From NCBI GenBank assembly GCA_008330645.1, contig VLTN01000066.1, forward strand, positions 62,001 to 126,000: a DNA stretch of 64,000 nt, given 5' to 3'. The stretch is from Cafeteria roenbergensis (Eukaryota; Sar; Bigyra; Bicosoecida; Cafeteriaceae). Both the position numbers and the translations under genes were made by a program. Under the pieces are notes generated by a model. The model did no database searches. It was given only the letters and a program-made list of their open reading frames with translations, and was not told where the DNA came from. Below, one piece after another: positions 22,901 to 32,600 of the stretch (the first letter of the stretch is position 1; each line of letters begins with the position of its first letter).

Positions 22901-23197
22901 GACAGGCGTGGCCGCCTGAGCTGGATCCGGCGGAGCAGGCTGCTTGCTGCTGGAGGGAGGGCGGGACCGCCCCCACGACTCGCTGGCTCGGGCCCGCATC
23001 GGCTTTGCGCCCGCCAGGGGATCAAACACGACAGGCTTCAAGAGTGGGGAGGAACCCCTCTCGCCTGAAGGCGGCGGAGAGCCCCCGTCATCCTGCTCCA
23101 GCGGCTCCTGCGGCTCGGGCTTTGCCGCCGCGGCCGAAGCCTCGTCCGGACTGGTTGCCGCGCTGGCTATGGCCGGCGCCGGGGCCGCCGTGGCCAT
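19964..23197 (-). CDS. Multi-pass membrane protein with Gly/Tyr-rich C-terminal tail, intronless
   Basis: A single 1077-codon exon starting MATAAPAPAIASAATSPDEA. Residues 1-330 are Pro/Ser/Arg-rich and look disordered, with an Arg/Ser run SRHRSRHRSRPS. Residues 330-520 hold about five or six hydrophobic helices, such as LLVWILPVAALPWL and AVAGAWVYLLLLLA. Within them RLYSMALFPHQILVSLAGG resembles the third motif of glucose-6-phosphatase/PAP2 phosphatases (SR.Y...HFPHQ), but the Ser and the nucleophile His are replaced by Leu, so it would not be active by that mechanism. A charged helical part follows (EVDAAAQAVSQTLRQV, RREVAQALVDAARARQE). The last 200 residues are Gly/Tyr/Ala-rich, like prion-like domains. 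The function is unknown; the PAP2 link is tentative. Confidence 0.65.
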   Translation of the reverse strand: MATAAPAPAIASAATSPDEASAAAAKPEPQEPLEQDDGGSPPPSGERGSSPLLKPVVFDPLAGAKPMRARASESWGRSRPPSSSKQPAPPDPAQAATPVKPAGGADRASVPVPQAAKPRAERHPLPKPIDSAPGPSPGPPQLPATPHRQASRPAQAATPAAASAAGVGEGSATEQESLLGSAPKPELPSGPLPRPRSRPTASRRRVGGASGGPGSWWNQGRGLARGGTGGAAAASSSADEGDDDSNPVTAAGARRRRGGNAAGRPPASGSRSRRSRHRSRHRSRPSDATAGHAGRDAADPAGPDAERLDQVAPWLRSQLRLLLRVRAYRAGLPRRWRRVLDSLLSRRPLEDIGLLVWILPVAALPWLKFHFFVTAASLILWGLLLGALLRGTWAAASPGRVLPSLALMPRASVHALPALDLWVGPWALTSAALTLGGGWAVAGAWVYLLLLLALRLYSMALFPHQILVSLAGGASSAMLLRWAGWRIWPGEIPPAVQLAVATLAGMGLLGVIAGYMESNIGPFGNTPRREFLRVLGNIARGPDVTVSAEEVDAAAQAVSQTLRQVRSERRRQRSSARAGTDDGEAGEGAGAGADAGDMPDIDPTALRREVAQALVDAARARQEAELAESARRAEEDIAAGRVPEGLPAQGTGKMDSWGLLIQGMRRRRDREAALLARRRGEPRPIGGPLESVSLAGGSRPPRMVREADSSGSEAGDRGGRGRGRGKGGSGFRDDGGVMGLLVEAARRAVGAGSNSDVRSGRRGHDRDSDDDGEGSTSEDEVERDWGYGSVRAHDAVTGLTRSRARDAVGVRRLMREQHVAASQAARPSNSGDAASAVEAFDHAVGGGAGGGFEPAGPDAGAWGQYQDPYAAQAYGQGFYDPAALPAGAYGPQSGAAAFEPEAQYAQGDAGDGYGAYATADQGYGGDGGYGGGGGGYAGSHSGGFAGADGYAGYAADGSHYAGYDAAGEGQNWQGGYAAGVGSFAGAPATTAGAAAAAAEAAAAAGQFPQPAWGADDMAGDEEPMPAGSWPDPISASLTPQQAVRPAGGRSSGSWGSSERLGKGVRASASPDAKFAPA

Positions 23198-23573
23198 CTA
23201 CCGCCCAGCAACCAGCTACCTGCAGTAGCAGTGCGACGCCGGGCGGCGAAGTCCGATCAGCGGCAGTGCCGGGCGAGCCTGAGCGCGGTCGGGCCGGAGC
23301 GAGGCGACAGGGCACTCCACAACGCCGACTCGGAACGCGCGACCTTGGGCGCAGCTTGCTCGGGGCGCTCAGCGGCGCTCGCAGCCAGTGCAAGGCCGAG
23401 CCAGCACGGCTTTGCAGCCGCACGCGGTCACCCGCCGAGGCGTGTGCGGCACAACGGCGGCTGCGGCGCCGAGGAGCACGCCGTGCCCTTGCCGCTCACG
23501 TGGATGCCACGGAGCGGCAGAGCGCAGGAGCTGGTTGTGCCTCAGCTCCAGCACACTCGACACCGGTCCGGAG
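23198..23573. promoter_or_regulatory. Divergent promoter region, 376 bp
   Basis: This separates the divergent starts of the Gly/Tyr-rich membrane protein (minus) and the gankyrin-like gene (plus). Frames on either side run into it without motifs. No specific box is recognised. Confidence 0.4.
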
Positions 23574-24896
23574 ATGGCGCACCAGGCCTCAGCTGCTGGG
23601 GCAGGTGCACCCCATCCCGCGGAAGCGAGCGCGGGCGCGGCGGCCCGGCCCCGGGCTGCCTCGGGCGACGCGACCGTGGACGCTGACGGCACTCGCTGGG
23701 TTCCCGCCGGAACGAGCCTGCCCGGGGTGTACGTTCTTTCGCGAGAGGGTGCAAGCGCGCCTTCGGCGGCCAAGGCGCGCGAGGCAGACGGGGCGATTCG
23801 AGGCCTTCCGCCGCTGTTCGACGACGGAGCCGACCCCATCCATAGGCTCGCCAAGGTGAGGCTCCTCCCACGCGACGCAGGGCGCTGCGGGACGCGGTGG
23901 GGCAAGTGGCCGCATCACGCCGTGCTTCTTGTTGCCGTTGCGCCGGCCTGTTTCGGTGAGCGCCCGCAGGACGGCGACGTGGACGGGCTGAAGCTTGCGG
24001 CCTCGCAAGCAGTGGCCGCCCCGGCAGACGCTGCGGGCACCGCGCGCAGCTTCACAGCGCAGGACGAGGACGGAAGAACCCCGTGAGACGCCTCCCGCGC
24101 GCGCGGCGCGTCCCTCGCGGGGCGTGAGGGGAGCTGGCAGGGAATGGCGACCGCGGGGCGGGCGGCTCGTCAGCACCAGGGCGCTGCGGAGGCAGGGCGC
24201 GCTGCGCTGCCGCCGGCCCGCACCGCGCGACTGTGCCCTTGCGTGTCCGTGTGTGCGCTGCGTGGCCGTGCCCGCCGCAGGCTGCACTGGGCCGCGGCGA
24301 TGGGTCGGGACGCAGCCGTGGCCTGGCTGCTGGCGCGGGAGGACGTGTCGCCGCGAACCGCGGACAAGGCGGGGTGGACCCCGCTCCACAGCGCCGTGTC
24401 CGCAGGGCACACCGCTGTGGTGGCCAGGCTGCTGGCGGCGGGCGCTGACGCGGCTGCGAGGACGTCGCAGGGGCGCACCCCCCTCCACTACTGCAAGGGA
24501 CGCGCGCTCATGGTGGAGACGCTTCTGGGGGGCGAGCCAGACTTGGACGCCGCCGACGAAACGGGAACGACCGCGCTGATGCGCTGCGCGGCCAGCGGGG
24601 CGGCGGAGGCGTGCAGGCTGCTGGTCGAGGCAGGCGCGGCGGTCGACGCCACCGACAGCGAGGGCTGGACTGCGCTGCTGCACGCTGCGGAGAGCTCGCA
24701 GCTGGGCGCAGCCAGCGTGCTCATCCTCGAAGGCTCGGCCAACTTCAAGGCCCAGACGCGCGACGGCAAGACCGCTGGGGACCTCATCGACCGCTCCAAG
24801 CTCCAGGCGCTGGCAGACATTGTGCGGACACGGATGGCTCGCGACGGATCGGGAGCCGGCGCTGCGGCAGCAGCCAGCGCTGCCGCGGATGCGTGA
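23574..24896 (+). CDS. Gankyrin-like (PSMD10/Nas6) ankyrin-repeat protein, 3 exons
   Basis: Exons 23574-23855, 23970-24082 and 24281-24896 join in phase to 336 residues; donors GTGAGG and GTGAGA, acceptors CCGCAG. The junctions recreate DPIHRLAKDGDVDGLKLAAS and DEDGRTPLHWAAAMGRD. Six or so ankyrin units follow: RTADKAGWTPLHSAVSAGHT, ARTSQGRTPLHYCKGRAL, AADETGTTALMRCAASG, ATDSEGWTALLHAAESS and QTRDGKTAGDLIDRSKLQ. Order, number and the ending resemble gankyrin/Nas6, a chaperone of the proteasome regulatory particle. An N-terminal extension of about 80 Ala/Pro-rich residues makes it longer than the usual 226. Ankyrin proteins are easy to misassign, so the proteasome role is a guess; the ankyrin fold is sure. 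Confidence 0.7.
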
Positions 24897-25146
24897 GCGG
24901 CAGCGGCCTCCTGGGGGCGGGTGGGTGGGGGCAGCGTTGCGGTGTGTGGGATGGAGCAGCAGAGAGCCTGTCGGTGCCAAATGAAGCAAGCAGCAAAGAT
25001 GATTTATGGCCGCAACGCCCGGTTGCCTGAGCGCGACGGCAAACGGAGCACACACAACCAGGGCACTGCGCCCTTGCCGCGCAGGCCTGCCGCCGCGCCG
25101 CGCCCTCAGGCTCGGTGCTTGGCCCGTGCACGGGCCACCGGCGGCC

Positions 25147-28100
25147 ATGAGCGCCATGGGGGCGCAGACGGTGGACCAGGCCACGGTGCTGAGCGTGCCG
25201 GCGGACGTGGAAATCGCGTCACTTTTGGTGGGCCCCGGCGCGGTCGCGCGCGGGCAGCCCATCGCCTCCGTCCGCAGGAAGGCGAGCGCCCCGTTGGCCG
25301 AGTCCCCCACAGGCGAGCCTGCCGGGGGCCACGTCGTGCGCGCGCCCGACAACGGGATCCTCCTTCAGTGGCTCTGCAACGACGATGCTTTGCGGCTCAG
25401 TGCTGGCCGCCTCGCCGTCTTTGCGGTGTGCTCGCATCGCATGCTCCACGGAGGAGTCTGTGCGGTGTGCAATGTGGACATGTCCAAGGTCGGCGCGATC
25501 CCTGGGAGGCCAATTCCCAGCGCTGACTCACGCTTGCCCCTCAGCGTCACTCGGCAGCTGCGGTCCTCTAGCTCGCCAGCGCCCGCGGTTCCAGAGGGGG
25601 ACACGCCCGGGTTCGGACCGCTGCCAGCAGCGGCTGCGTTCTTGACCCCGGAGCGGGTCGCGGGGCTGGCGTCATGGTGGCTTGGCAACAGGCCCGCGGC
25701 GGCTGCGGGCTCCTCAGCCCCCGCTGCCAAGCTGTCGGGCCGCAACTCGTACCACGACGTCAAGGCTGTCTCGGGCTTTCAGCTGCAGGTGGCGTCCCAC
25801 GAGGCTGAGCAGGCCGACCTGCGAACGCAGTCTCGCCTGTTGCGCGCGCGCCGCCTCCGGCTGGTCCTCGACATCGACCACACGCTCCTTCACGCCACGT
25901 GCGACGAGCGCGCCGCTGTCATCGTGTCCAGCTGCGGCCTGCACACCTTTGAGGGGGAGGGCGTCCCTTACTTTGTCAAGCTTCGGCCCGCTGTCCGCAC
26001 GTTTCTCCGGCTCTGCCAGCCATTCTTCGAGCTCAGCGTGGACACGGCGGGAACGCGTGCGTACGCCCGCCGTGTCGTGGCAGTGCTGGACCCGACCGGG
26101 GACCTGTTCGGCCAGCGCATCGTCACTCGCAGCGACCACAACTACATGCAGACGCAGCAGAAGTCGGCTCATTGGCTTCACCGCTCGCTGGGAGACGCCT
26201 CCATGATGGTGGTGCTGGACGACACGGCCGCCGTCTGGGGCAGAACGGCTCCGGCGAACCTGGTTCAGATCGAGCCGTACAAATTCTTTGGATCCTTCCA
26301 GGACGTCAACAACAGCGCAGGCGTGTCGGCAACTGCCCTGGACGCCGCGCCGAGCGCACCCGGCGCCGCGGCTAGTCCGGGGCAAGCTGGCAGGACCACG
26401 ACTCCGGCGCCGACCCCGGCGCTGCGCGCCGCGAAGCGGTCGAGGCTGGCTGCGCTGGCTACGGTGGCGCAGGGCGCGGACGCAACGGCGCCGGACGCCG
26501 TCGCCGCACAGACCGGGGCCCAGGTGGGAGAGGAGGAGCCAGTGTCCACGGCGGATCTTTACGCCGAAATGACCGAGGTTCTTGGCAGCAACGGCAGCAG
26601 CAGCGGCAGCAGCAACACCAATAGCAGCAGCAGCGGCAAGCCACGCGCGGGGGAGGCGGTCGTCGGACCCGCGACGGGAGACCGTTCGCCGGCGGGCGCA
26701 GTCCCCCTTGGGGTGGGGGACGAGCGACCCCGCGGCAGGAACGGCGCTGCATGGGCCGGGGCCGCAGCTCCTCTCCAGCCTGGGTACCTGGATGCGCCGT
26801 TCGAGCAGGCCGCCAGAGTGGCTGTGGGCGCGGGCGACGAGGCGGCTGCTGCCGCGCAGCAGGGGCGCACCAGGCCCAAGCCGGAGCGGCGGGCCACGGG
26901 CCGCCGCCCTTCGGCAGCAGCAGCGGCTGAGCGCGCCGACGGGCCGTCTGCCAAGCGAGTGCGCTGGTCGGCAGCGACGGCGCCGGCCCCTGCAGGTGCA
27001 ACAGAATGCGCGGCGGAGCCGCTGCGGGCGGCTCCCAGCGAGACGTCCGTCGCGCTCGCGGCAGCCCTTGCCGCTGGGCCACAGCAGCAAGTTGAGCAGA
27101 CGCCGCGCCCATCGGCCCCCGCCGCGCCAGCCGCGCCAGCCGCGCCAGCAGCAGCCCCGACTGCACCGCAGGCGGCCCCGCCAGCGGGAGCTGCTGCAGC
27201 GCGGCCCGGGGTGCCCGCCCGTTCATCCGGCGCCCCGCCGCCCATTCCGATGAGGAGGCGACCGACTGCCGTTGCAGCAGCGCGCTCAGGTCCTCCCGCT
27301 CAGCCTCCAGCCGTCGCTCCAGCCGCCCCATCAGCCGCTCCCGTCTCCGCCGCCGACCCCTCTCCTCGGCCTGCCCCCGCCCCCGCCCCTTCCCCTTCGC
27401 CCGCCGCCGCCTCAGCACCAGCTCCAGCTCCAGCTCCGCCCGCTGCGTCCTCCGCCCCGTTTCAGCCGCCGCCGCCTCCGCCTGCCGCCGAGCGAGCTGC
27501 AGCCGCAGCGGGAGCCCCACCACCGGGAAGCACCCGCGCAGGTGTTGCGCTCGTTCGCCGAGTGCTGGCCACCACCACTGAGGAGCAGCTGCCCATCCTG
27601 GCAGACGCCTTCGCCGTCCTGCTCTGGACGCACCACGCGTTCTACTCGCTCCCACCGCCCCCTTCCCCGGAGCGGCTCGCACAGCTCTTTCTCATGGAGG
27701 CAGTGCGGGCGGGGGACTGGCCGCACCGCGCGCATGACCTCTGCGCGTCGCCCGCGCTCCTCAGGGGCCCGCCGCCCGAGTCACCGGCCCCGCAGCGGCC
27801 CGCTAGCGGCTCGTCCTCGTCCTCGTCTTCGTCAACTTCCTCAGCTGCGCAGGCACCGGCGCCACAAGGCGCTGCAGGTTCGGAATCGGGCCCTGCCAGC
27901 GGGGGCGGTGCCGCGCCTCGCGCGGGCTCAGCGCCCGCTCACCTCACAATGGCGCCGACCCACAGCAGCGACTGGCGAGGCCGCGTGGCGAGGGGCATCG
28001 CTCGTGTCGCTGCCGGTGCCCCGCCTTCCGCGCGCAACCCGACGTCCCCCGCCGACTCGGCCGTGCTGTCCATGGCGGCGCCTCAGCCTGCATCGCCCCA

Positions 28101-29376
28101 AGAGGCCGCTCTCTTCATGCCGTGTCCCGCTTCGCCTCGAAGCGTGGCGGCCGTGGCGCCTCACGACGCCCGGCCGTGCCTCGCCCAGCGCCTCAGCTGG
28201 CCGCTGTACGGCTGCCGCCTGCTGCTCTCTGGCGTGTTCCCGAGGGAGGTGGACGCCCGGGCGCACCCGCTGGTGCAGCGAGCGCGCATGTTCGGGGCGG
28301 AGATCCTCCCGTTCGGGGCTCAGGCCAGCGGCCCGCAGGCCGCCGGCGTGCTGGCAGCGGCCACCCACGTCGTCGCCGGTCGAGGCGTCACAGGCAAGGT
28401 GCAGGAGGCGGCAGCAGCGAACACCGCGGCATGGTCCGCCCTCCACGCCGCAGACGATTCTCCCAGGGTGCCTGTTCTGGCCATCGTGACGTTCGAGTGG
28501 CTTCAGGAATCGCTCAGACGGTATCGCCGCATGCCAGAGCCGCTCTTTGCGCTGCCGGGGATGGCGCTCCATGCCGCCCCCCCGTCTCGATGCCCGGCGC
28601 CGCCACTGCTGGTCCCCCCGCCCGCTGACCCGGCCGCGCCCGCACCAAGCGAGGCCCCGGATGCCGACGGCGGGGAAGCCAGCAGCGTCGGCAGCGGCGC
28701 CCGCGCGGCCCCGGGCGCTCCTGCCTCCGGGGAGGAGGACGAGAGCGACGAGGACGACCTGTCCATCAGCTCCGTCAGCTCTGTCAGCGACAGCGACGAG
28801 GGCAAGGATGACGGGGGTGGCGCGGGTCCCCGAGCGGGCAGCGCGCAGGCGGAGCAGGCGAAGCAGAAGCAGCAGCAGCAGCAGCAGCAGCAGTGGCTCG
28901 ACACTGGCGCAAACGGTGCTGCTGCGCCGGGCGGCAACCCCTCGGTGCGACAGCAGCGGGCGCAGGGCCACGCAGGAGGCCCTTTCCGGCCGCCCGCGGC
29001 GGCTGCTGGAGATGGCGCAGGTGCTTCTGCAACAGCTCCCGGCGAGGCCTACTCGTCCGCCGCAGCAGCCGCCCCCGCTGCGAAGCAGGGGCCGTTGAGC
29101 GCGAGGCAGCGTCTCGCGGCAGCGCTCGCGGCGCGGAGAGAGCGGCTTGGTGCCCCTGGGGCAGAGCCGCCGCGCCGTGTCTGCGTGCTGGACCAGGCGC
29201 AGCAGACTCAGCACGAGGCTGCCGTGGCTGCGTTCCGGTCGGCGGGCTGGGACGCCGAGGGGGACGGGGACGAGGATGGCGGGGAGCGAGAGGACTGGGA
29301 GATGGGCGACGATCGCGCTGGCGAGGATGACGACTTTGACGACGATGGGGGCGGCGAAGGCATCGACTATGATTAA
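25147..29376 (+). CDS. FCP1-like RNA polymerase II CTD phosphatase with BRCT domain, intronless
   Basis: One exon of 1409 residues if the ATG at 25147 (MSAMGAQTVDQATVLSVPAD) is used; 25006 is an upstream in-frame ATG. The N-terminal part has a lipoyl-like hairpin, as in FCP1. The catalytic motif LVLDIDHTLLHAT lies near residue 240 and the second Asp pair VVLDDTAAVWGRTAPANLV near residue 355, both typical of FCPH phosphatases. A BRCT domain spans about residues 1010-1130 (YGCRLLLSGVFPREV ... VLAIVTFEWLQESL). The C-terminus is acidic (DDFDDDGGGEGIDYD), like the TFIIF-binding tail of FCP1. FCP1 removes phosphates from the polymerase II CTD for recycling. Unusual: about 600 residues of Ala/Pro/Gln-rich linker between catalytic and BRCT domains, plus an eight-Gln run. 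Confidence 0.85.
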   Translation: MSAMGAQTVDQATVLSVPADVEIASLLVGPGAVARGQPIASVRRKASAPLAESPTGEPAGGHVVRAPDNGILLQWLCNDDALRLSAGRLAVFAVCSHRMLHGGVCAVCNVDMSKVGAIPGRPIPSADSRLPLSVTRQLRSSSSPAPAVPEGDTPGFGPLPAAAAFLTPERVAGLASWWLGNRPAAAAGSSAPAAKLSGRNSYHDVKAVSGFQLQVASHEAEQADLRTQSRLLRARRLRLVLDIDHTLLHATCDERAAVIVSSCGLHTFEGEGVPYFVKLRPAVRTFLRLCQPFFELSVDTAGTRAYARRVVAVLDPTGDLFGQRIVTRSDHNYMQTQQKSAHWLHRSLGDASMMVVLDDTAAVWGRTAPANLVQIEPYKFFGSFQDVNNSAGVSATALDAAPSAPGAAASPGQAGRTTTPAPTPALRAAKRSRLAALATVAQGADATAPDAVAAQTGAQVGEEEPVSTADLYAEMTEVLGSNGSSSGSSNTNSSSSGKPRAGEAVVGPATGDRSPAGAVPLGVGDERPRGRNGAAWAGAAAPLQPGYLDAPFEQAARVAVGAGDEAAAAAQQGRTRPKPERRATGRRPSAAAAAERADGPSAKRVRWSAATAPAPAGATECAAEPLRAAPSETSVALAAALAAGPQQQVEQTPRPSAPAAPAAPAAPAAAPTAPQAAPPAGAAAARPGVPARSSGAPPPIPMRRRPTAVAAARSGPPAQPPAVAPAAPSAAPVSAADPSPRPAPAPAPSPSPAAASAPAPAPAPPAASSAPFQPPPPPPAAERAAAAAGAPPPGSTRAGVALVRRVLATTTEEQLPILADAFAVLLWTHHAFYSLPPPPSPERLAQLFLMEAVRAGDWPHRAHDLCASPALLRGPPPESPAPQRPASGSSSSSSSSTSSAAQAPAPQGAAGSESGPASGGGAAPRAGSAPAHLTMAPTHSSDWRGRVARGIARVAAGAPPSARNPTSPADSAVLSMAAPQPASPQEAALFMPCPASPRSVAAVAPHDARPCLAQRLSWPLYGCRLLLSGVFPREVDARAHPLVQRARMFGAEILPFGAQASGPQAAGVLAAATHVVAGRGVTGKVQEAAAANTAAWSALHAADDSPRVPVLAIVTFEWLQESLRRYRRMPEPLFALPGMALHAAPPSRCPAPPLLVPPPADPAAPAPSEAPDADGGEASSVGSGARAAPGAPASGEEDESDEDDLSISSVSSVSDSDEGKDDGGGAGPRAGSAQAEQAKQKQQQQQQQQWLDTGANGAAAPGGNPSVRQQRAQGHAGGPFRPPAAAAGDGAGASATAPGEAYSSAAAAAPAAKQGPLSARQRLAAALAARRERLGAPGAEPPRRVCVLDQAQQTQHEAAVAAFRSAGWDAEGDGDEDGGEREDWEMGDDRAGEDDDFDDDGGGEGIDYD
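28870..28893 (+). repeat. CAG trinucleotide run (eight Gln) in FCP1-like gene
   Basis: Eight CAG codons in a row, preceded by mixed CAG/AAG codons, encode a poly-Gln stretch just before the C-terminal part. Pure codon repetition suggests length variation by slippage. Confidence 0.9.
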
Positions 29377-29687
29377 CACAGGCCTCTGAGTTGAAAGTCG
29401 GCCCGTGCACGGTTCCGCCACCACTGTCGGGGCGCTCCAGGCCCGCGATCGCGCCAGGCCTGCAAGCCACCAACGCGCAGCCGCACGCGCCGCGATGCGC
29501 ACACATTCACACAAGGCAGCTGCCCGCATGCCCCGCGCCCGCCGGGCCACGGCGTCGCCCTGGCCGCGGCAGAGCCGCCGCGGGGAACGGCAACCGACCT
29601 GCCAGAGCGTTGCGCAACGGGGCTGGCGGGCAGCAGCATTCCTCCCCCGAGGCCAGCAGGGGCTGGCGCGGCGGGCGGAGGCACGGA
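29377..29687. other. Intergenic, no gene seen
   Basis: This short gap separates the FCP1-like stop from the start of the giant IQ protein on the same strand. The giant frame stays open through it, but that part is Pro/Arg-rich and starts with a non-conserved ATG-free stretch, so I treat it as leader. Confidence 0.4.
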
Positions 29688-32600
29688 ATGGCAGTCAATT
29701 TCGGCAAAGTCGAGTCGTTCAAGCGCGAAACTCGGGGCGTGGCGACGGAGGCCGAGGCGGCGGAGCTGGCTGAAAAACGAGCGCGGGAGCTTGCGGCGCT
29801 CGAAGTCCAAAACTACGCCCGGCAGCTCAAGGCCTACCGCGATGGCGCGGCGCAGGTTGTGCAGCGGGCGTTTCGTGGCTACTTCGCGCGGCGCTACACG
29901 CTGCCCGGTCTTCGCGAGGAGCTGCGGCAGCTCTCTCGCTGGAGTCTCGATGCCGTGTTTGAGGCCGTTGTTCGCCGGCAAAACGAGTTCGGGCTGGCCA
30001 TTGACGACGCTTTGCGGCGCAAGCAGATCCAGAAGGAGCGGCGCGTGGAGCTTCGGACGACGCTGAAGCACGCAGCCAGGCGCGTGGGCGAGGCGGCGGT
30101 TGCGATGAAGGCCACAGTCGACACGCCCGCCACGTCGTTCCTGGCAGTTGTGGCTGCAGCACGTGACCGTGCGGCAACGCAGGCCGTCCTCTCCGGGTCT
30201 GGTGGCGCCTCTCGCCACAAGGCGCGGCCTGGGGACGATGGCGCGGACTCAGAGGAGCTGGAGGCGCTGCACAAGAGCCGGACGCGAGTTGACCTGGCCG
30301 CCATGCTGCGCGCGCTGGACGCCTGCCCGCCGCCGAAAGCGCACGCCACCGACGGCAACGCCGCGCCAGCCGGCGCGAGCGGGGGAAAGCGCGCCCGGCG
30401 CGCCAGCGGCCTCCCCACCCTTGGCGTGGGCATGCTCAGCGGCCGCCAGGCCGTGCCGCCCCCCCCCAGCGCGGGGTCGCGGACCGCGCGCAGCGGCGCG
30501 TCGTCCCAGCGGAGCCCCCGCCACGCAGCCTCGTCTCCCAGGGGCAGCCAGCGAGTGGGGTTTGAGGACTCTGACGACGACGACGAGACCGCGACGGCGC
30601 TGGGAGACGACGACGACATCACGTCTGTGGTCGAGCGAATGGACGAGGACGACGACCTGGGCCTGGGAACCGGCGACGGGCCGGCCTCGGGGCAGGCGGC
30701 GGGTGCTCGTGGCGCGGGCGGGGCGTCCGGGGACGACTTCGAGGCGGGAACGATGCGCGTGGCGGCGGCGCTGCGGGACGCGGCGGAGCTGGGCGTGCTG
30801 CTGGATCCCGAGGTGGCAAGGCTTTCTGCAGCTGGTGCAAGCGTGGCACTGGTGGAAGACCGCGGCTTTTATTTCCGCCGAGGCGTGAGCGAAGGTGCCT
30901 TTGTGTCCTTCGTGAGGGACTGCGGCCTGTGGGGGAACAGGGCGAGCTTGGGGCTTCTCCGCACGATCTTTGTGCGGCGCTGCACGCTGGCCACCGACCA
31001 AGCCGCCACTGTCCACGCGCGGAGGCAGTTCTTTGCAAACTGCGGCAGCTCGGGCCGCCTGCCCCGGGAGCGAATCTGGGCTGTGGTCGCGGCCACTGGG
31101 CTGCCAGTTCCAGCCGCGGAGGCTGCTGACTGGGCTGGGCGCCAGGCGTCCAGCATCACGGTGGAGGCCTTCACCTCCTGGTTCCAGGAGCGCCGGGCCC
31201 AGGCAAAGTCCGCTGCGATTGTGGCGGCAGGCGGCCGCGGCGGTGCCAGGGGCCTCTCGGGGGCCTCTGCGTCCTTCCGGCGTCAGCGCAAGCCGGCGAG
31301 CGCGGCAAAGAGGTCCGACAAGCTGGCGGTGCCGTCGTTCCGAGTGGCGAATGCGCTCGAGGCCGCCGGGCAGGCCGTTGCGAGCGCAGCCGGCGGCAGA
31401 GAGGACGCCCTCTTCGGGGCCCTGGTGGATGGCCAGCCGCCGCCGCTGGAGGCGCTGGTGCCGCTCTGCTGCCTGACCCGCGACGGCTTCGAGCGGGCGC
31501 TGGCGGACCTGGCGGTGGTGCTGCTGCCGGAGACGGTGACCGGGCAGCGACCGCCGCTGGACTTTGACGACGCGCTGGAGATCGCAGGGCAGGACCCCGA
31601 CGGGGCACCGCAGGCCGAGCAAGGCCGTGCTCGCGGCGCAGCGGCGGGGAGGGCGGCGGGCGGCTATGCGGGCAGCGGCTTGCTGGGGGTCGGGGGCGGC
31701 AGGGCCACCAAGGCCCCCGCGAGGCGCGGGCGTCTGTCACCCCGCAGCGCCTCGTACAGCTTCGGGCCGGAGCCGCCCTCGGCCGTTGCGCTGATGCACA
31801 TGGCGGGATCGTCCGCCCGGCGCGAGGCCCTGGAGCGTATCCTGAGGGAGCGCATCGCGCCGGCCGTGCACCAGATGGAGGTCCTGGGCTGCTGGGGCCT
31901 CGCGTCCCCCGCGGGCGCGCTGCTCCAGTCAGAGGGCGTGCGGATGGTGCTGCGCGAGTACGAGTCCGGCCTCCTCACCATATTCGCGCGGTACGCAGAG
32001 GCGCCGGTGCTGGCCAACTCGCAGGCGGGCAAGGGCGTGGCCAGGAGGCCCCAGCCTCGCGGGGGGCCGATGAACACGACCATGGGCGCCGGCACCATGC
32101 TGCAGAGCCAGGAGGGCGGTGCCGGGGTGCTCGACTCCGCGGCCAGGTTCGGCTGGCTGCCGTCGTCCGGCGCGGGCGCAGACGACTTGCACGTGCCTGG
32201 AGGCCACGCGCGGCACTCGTGGAACCAGTCTCACTCGCGCCACGGTGGCGGGTCAGATCATTCGGGCAGCGGGTCGGCCTCGGCGAGCTCGACCGGGGCT
32301 GGCACCGACGGCAGCAGCGGCAAGGGCGGCGGCGACGCGGGGCAGGGCCCGTTCGGAGGCGCCAACGCTCTCCTCGCTGCGCCCTCCTTCCTGATGCGGT
32401 CCGAGGTCCAGACGGACGACCCGGCCGCCCAGCTCGCCCAGGACATGGAGAAGGCGGGGCAGGGCAAGCCGCAGGGCGGCGCGCGCTTCAGCCAGGCCTC
32501 AACGCGGACGGCGATGAGCGGCCCGGCGGGAGGCCGCGGGCCCGCCGCAACGGACACGTCCATCGGCGAGGCGGCGGGTCTGCTGCGGACGTCGGGGAGG

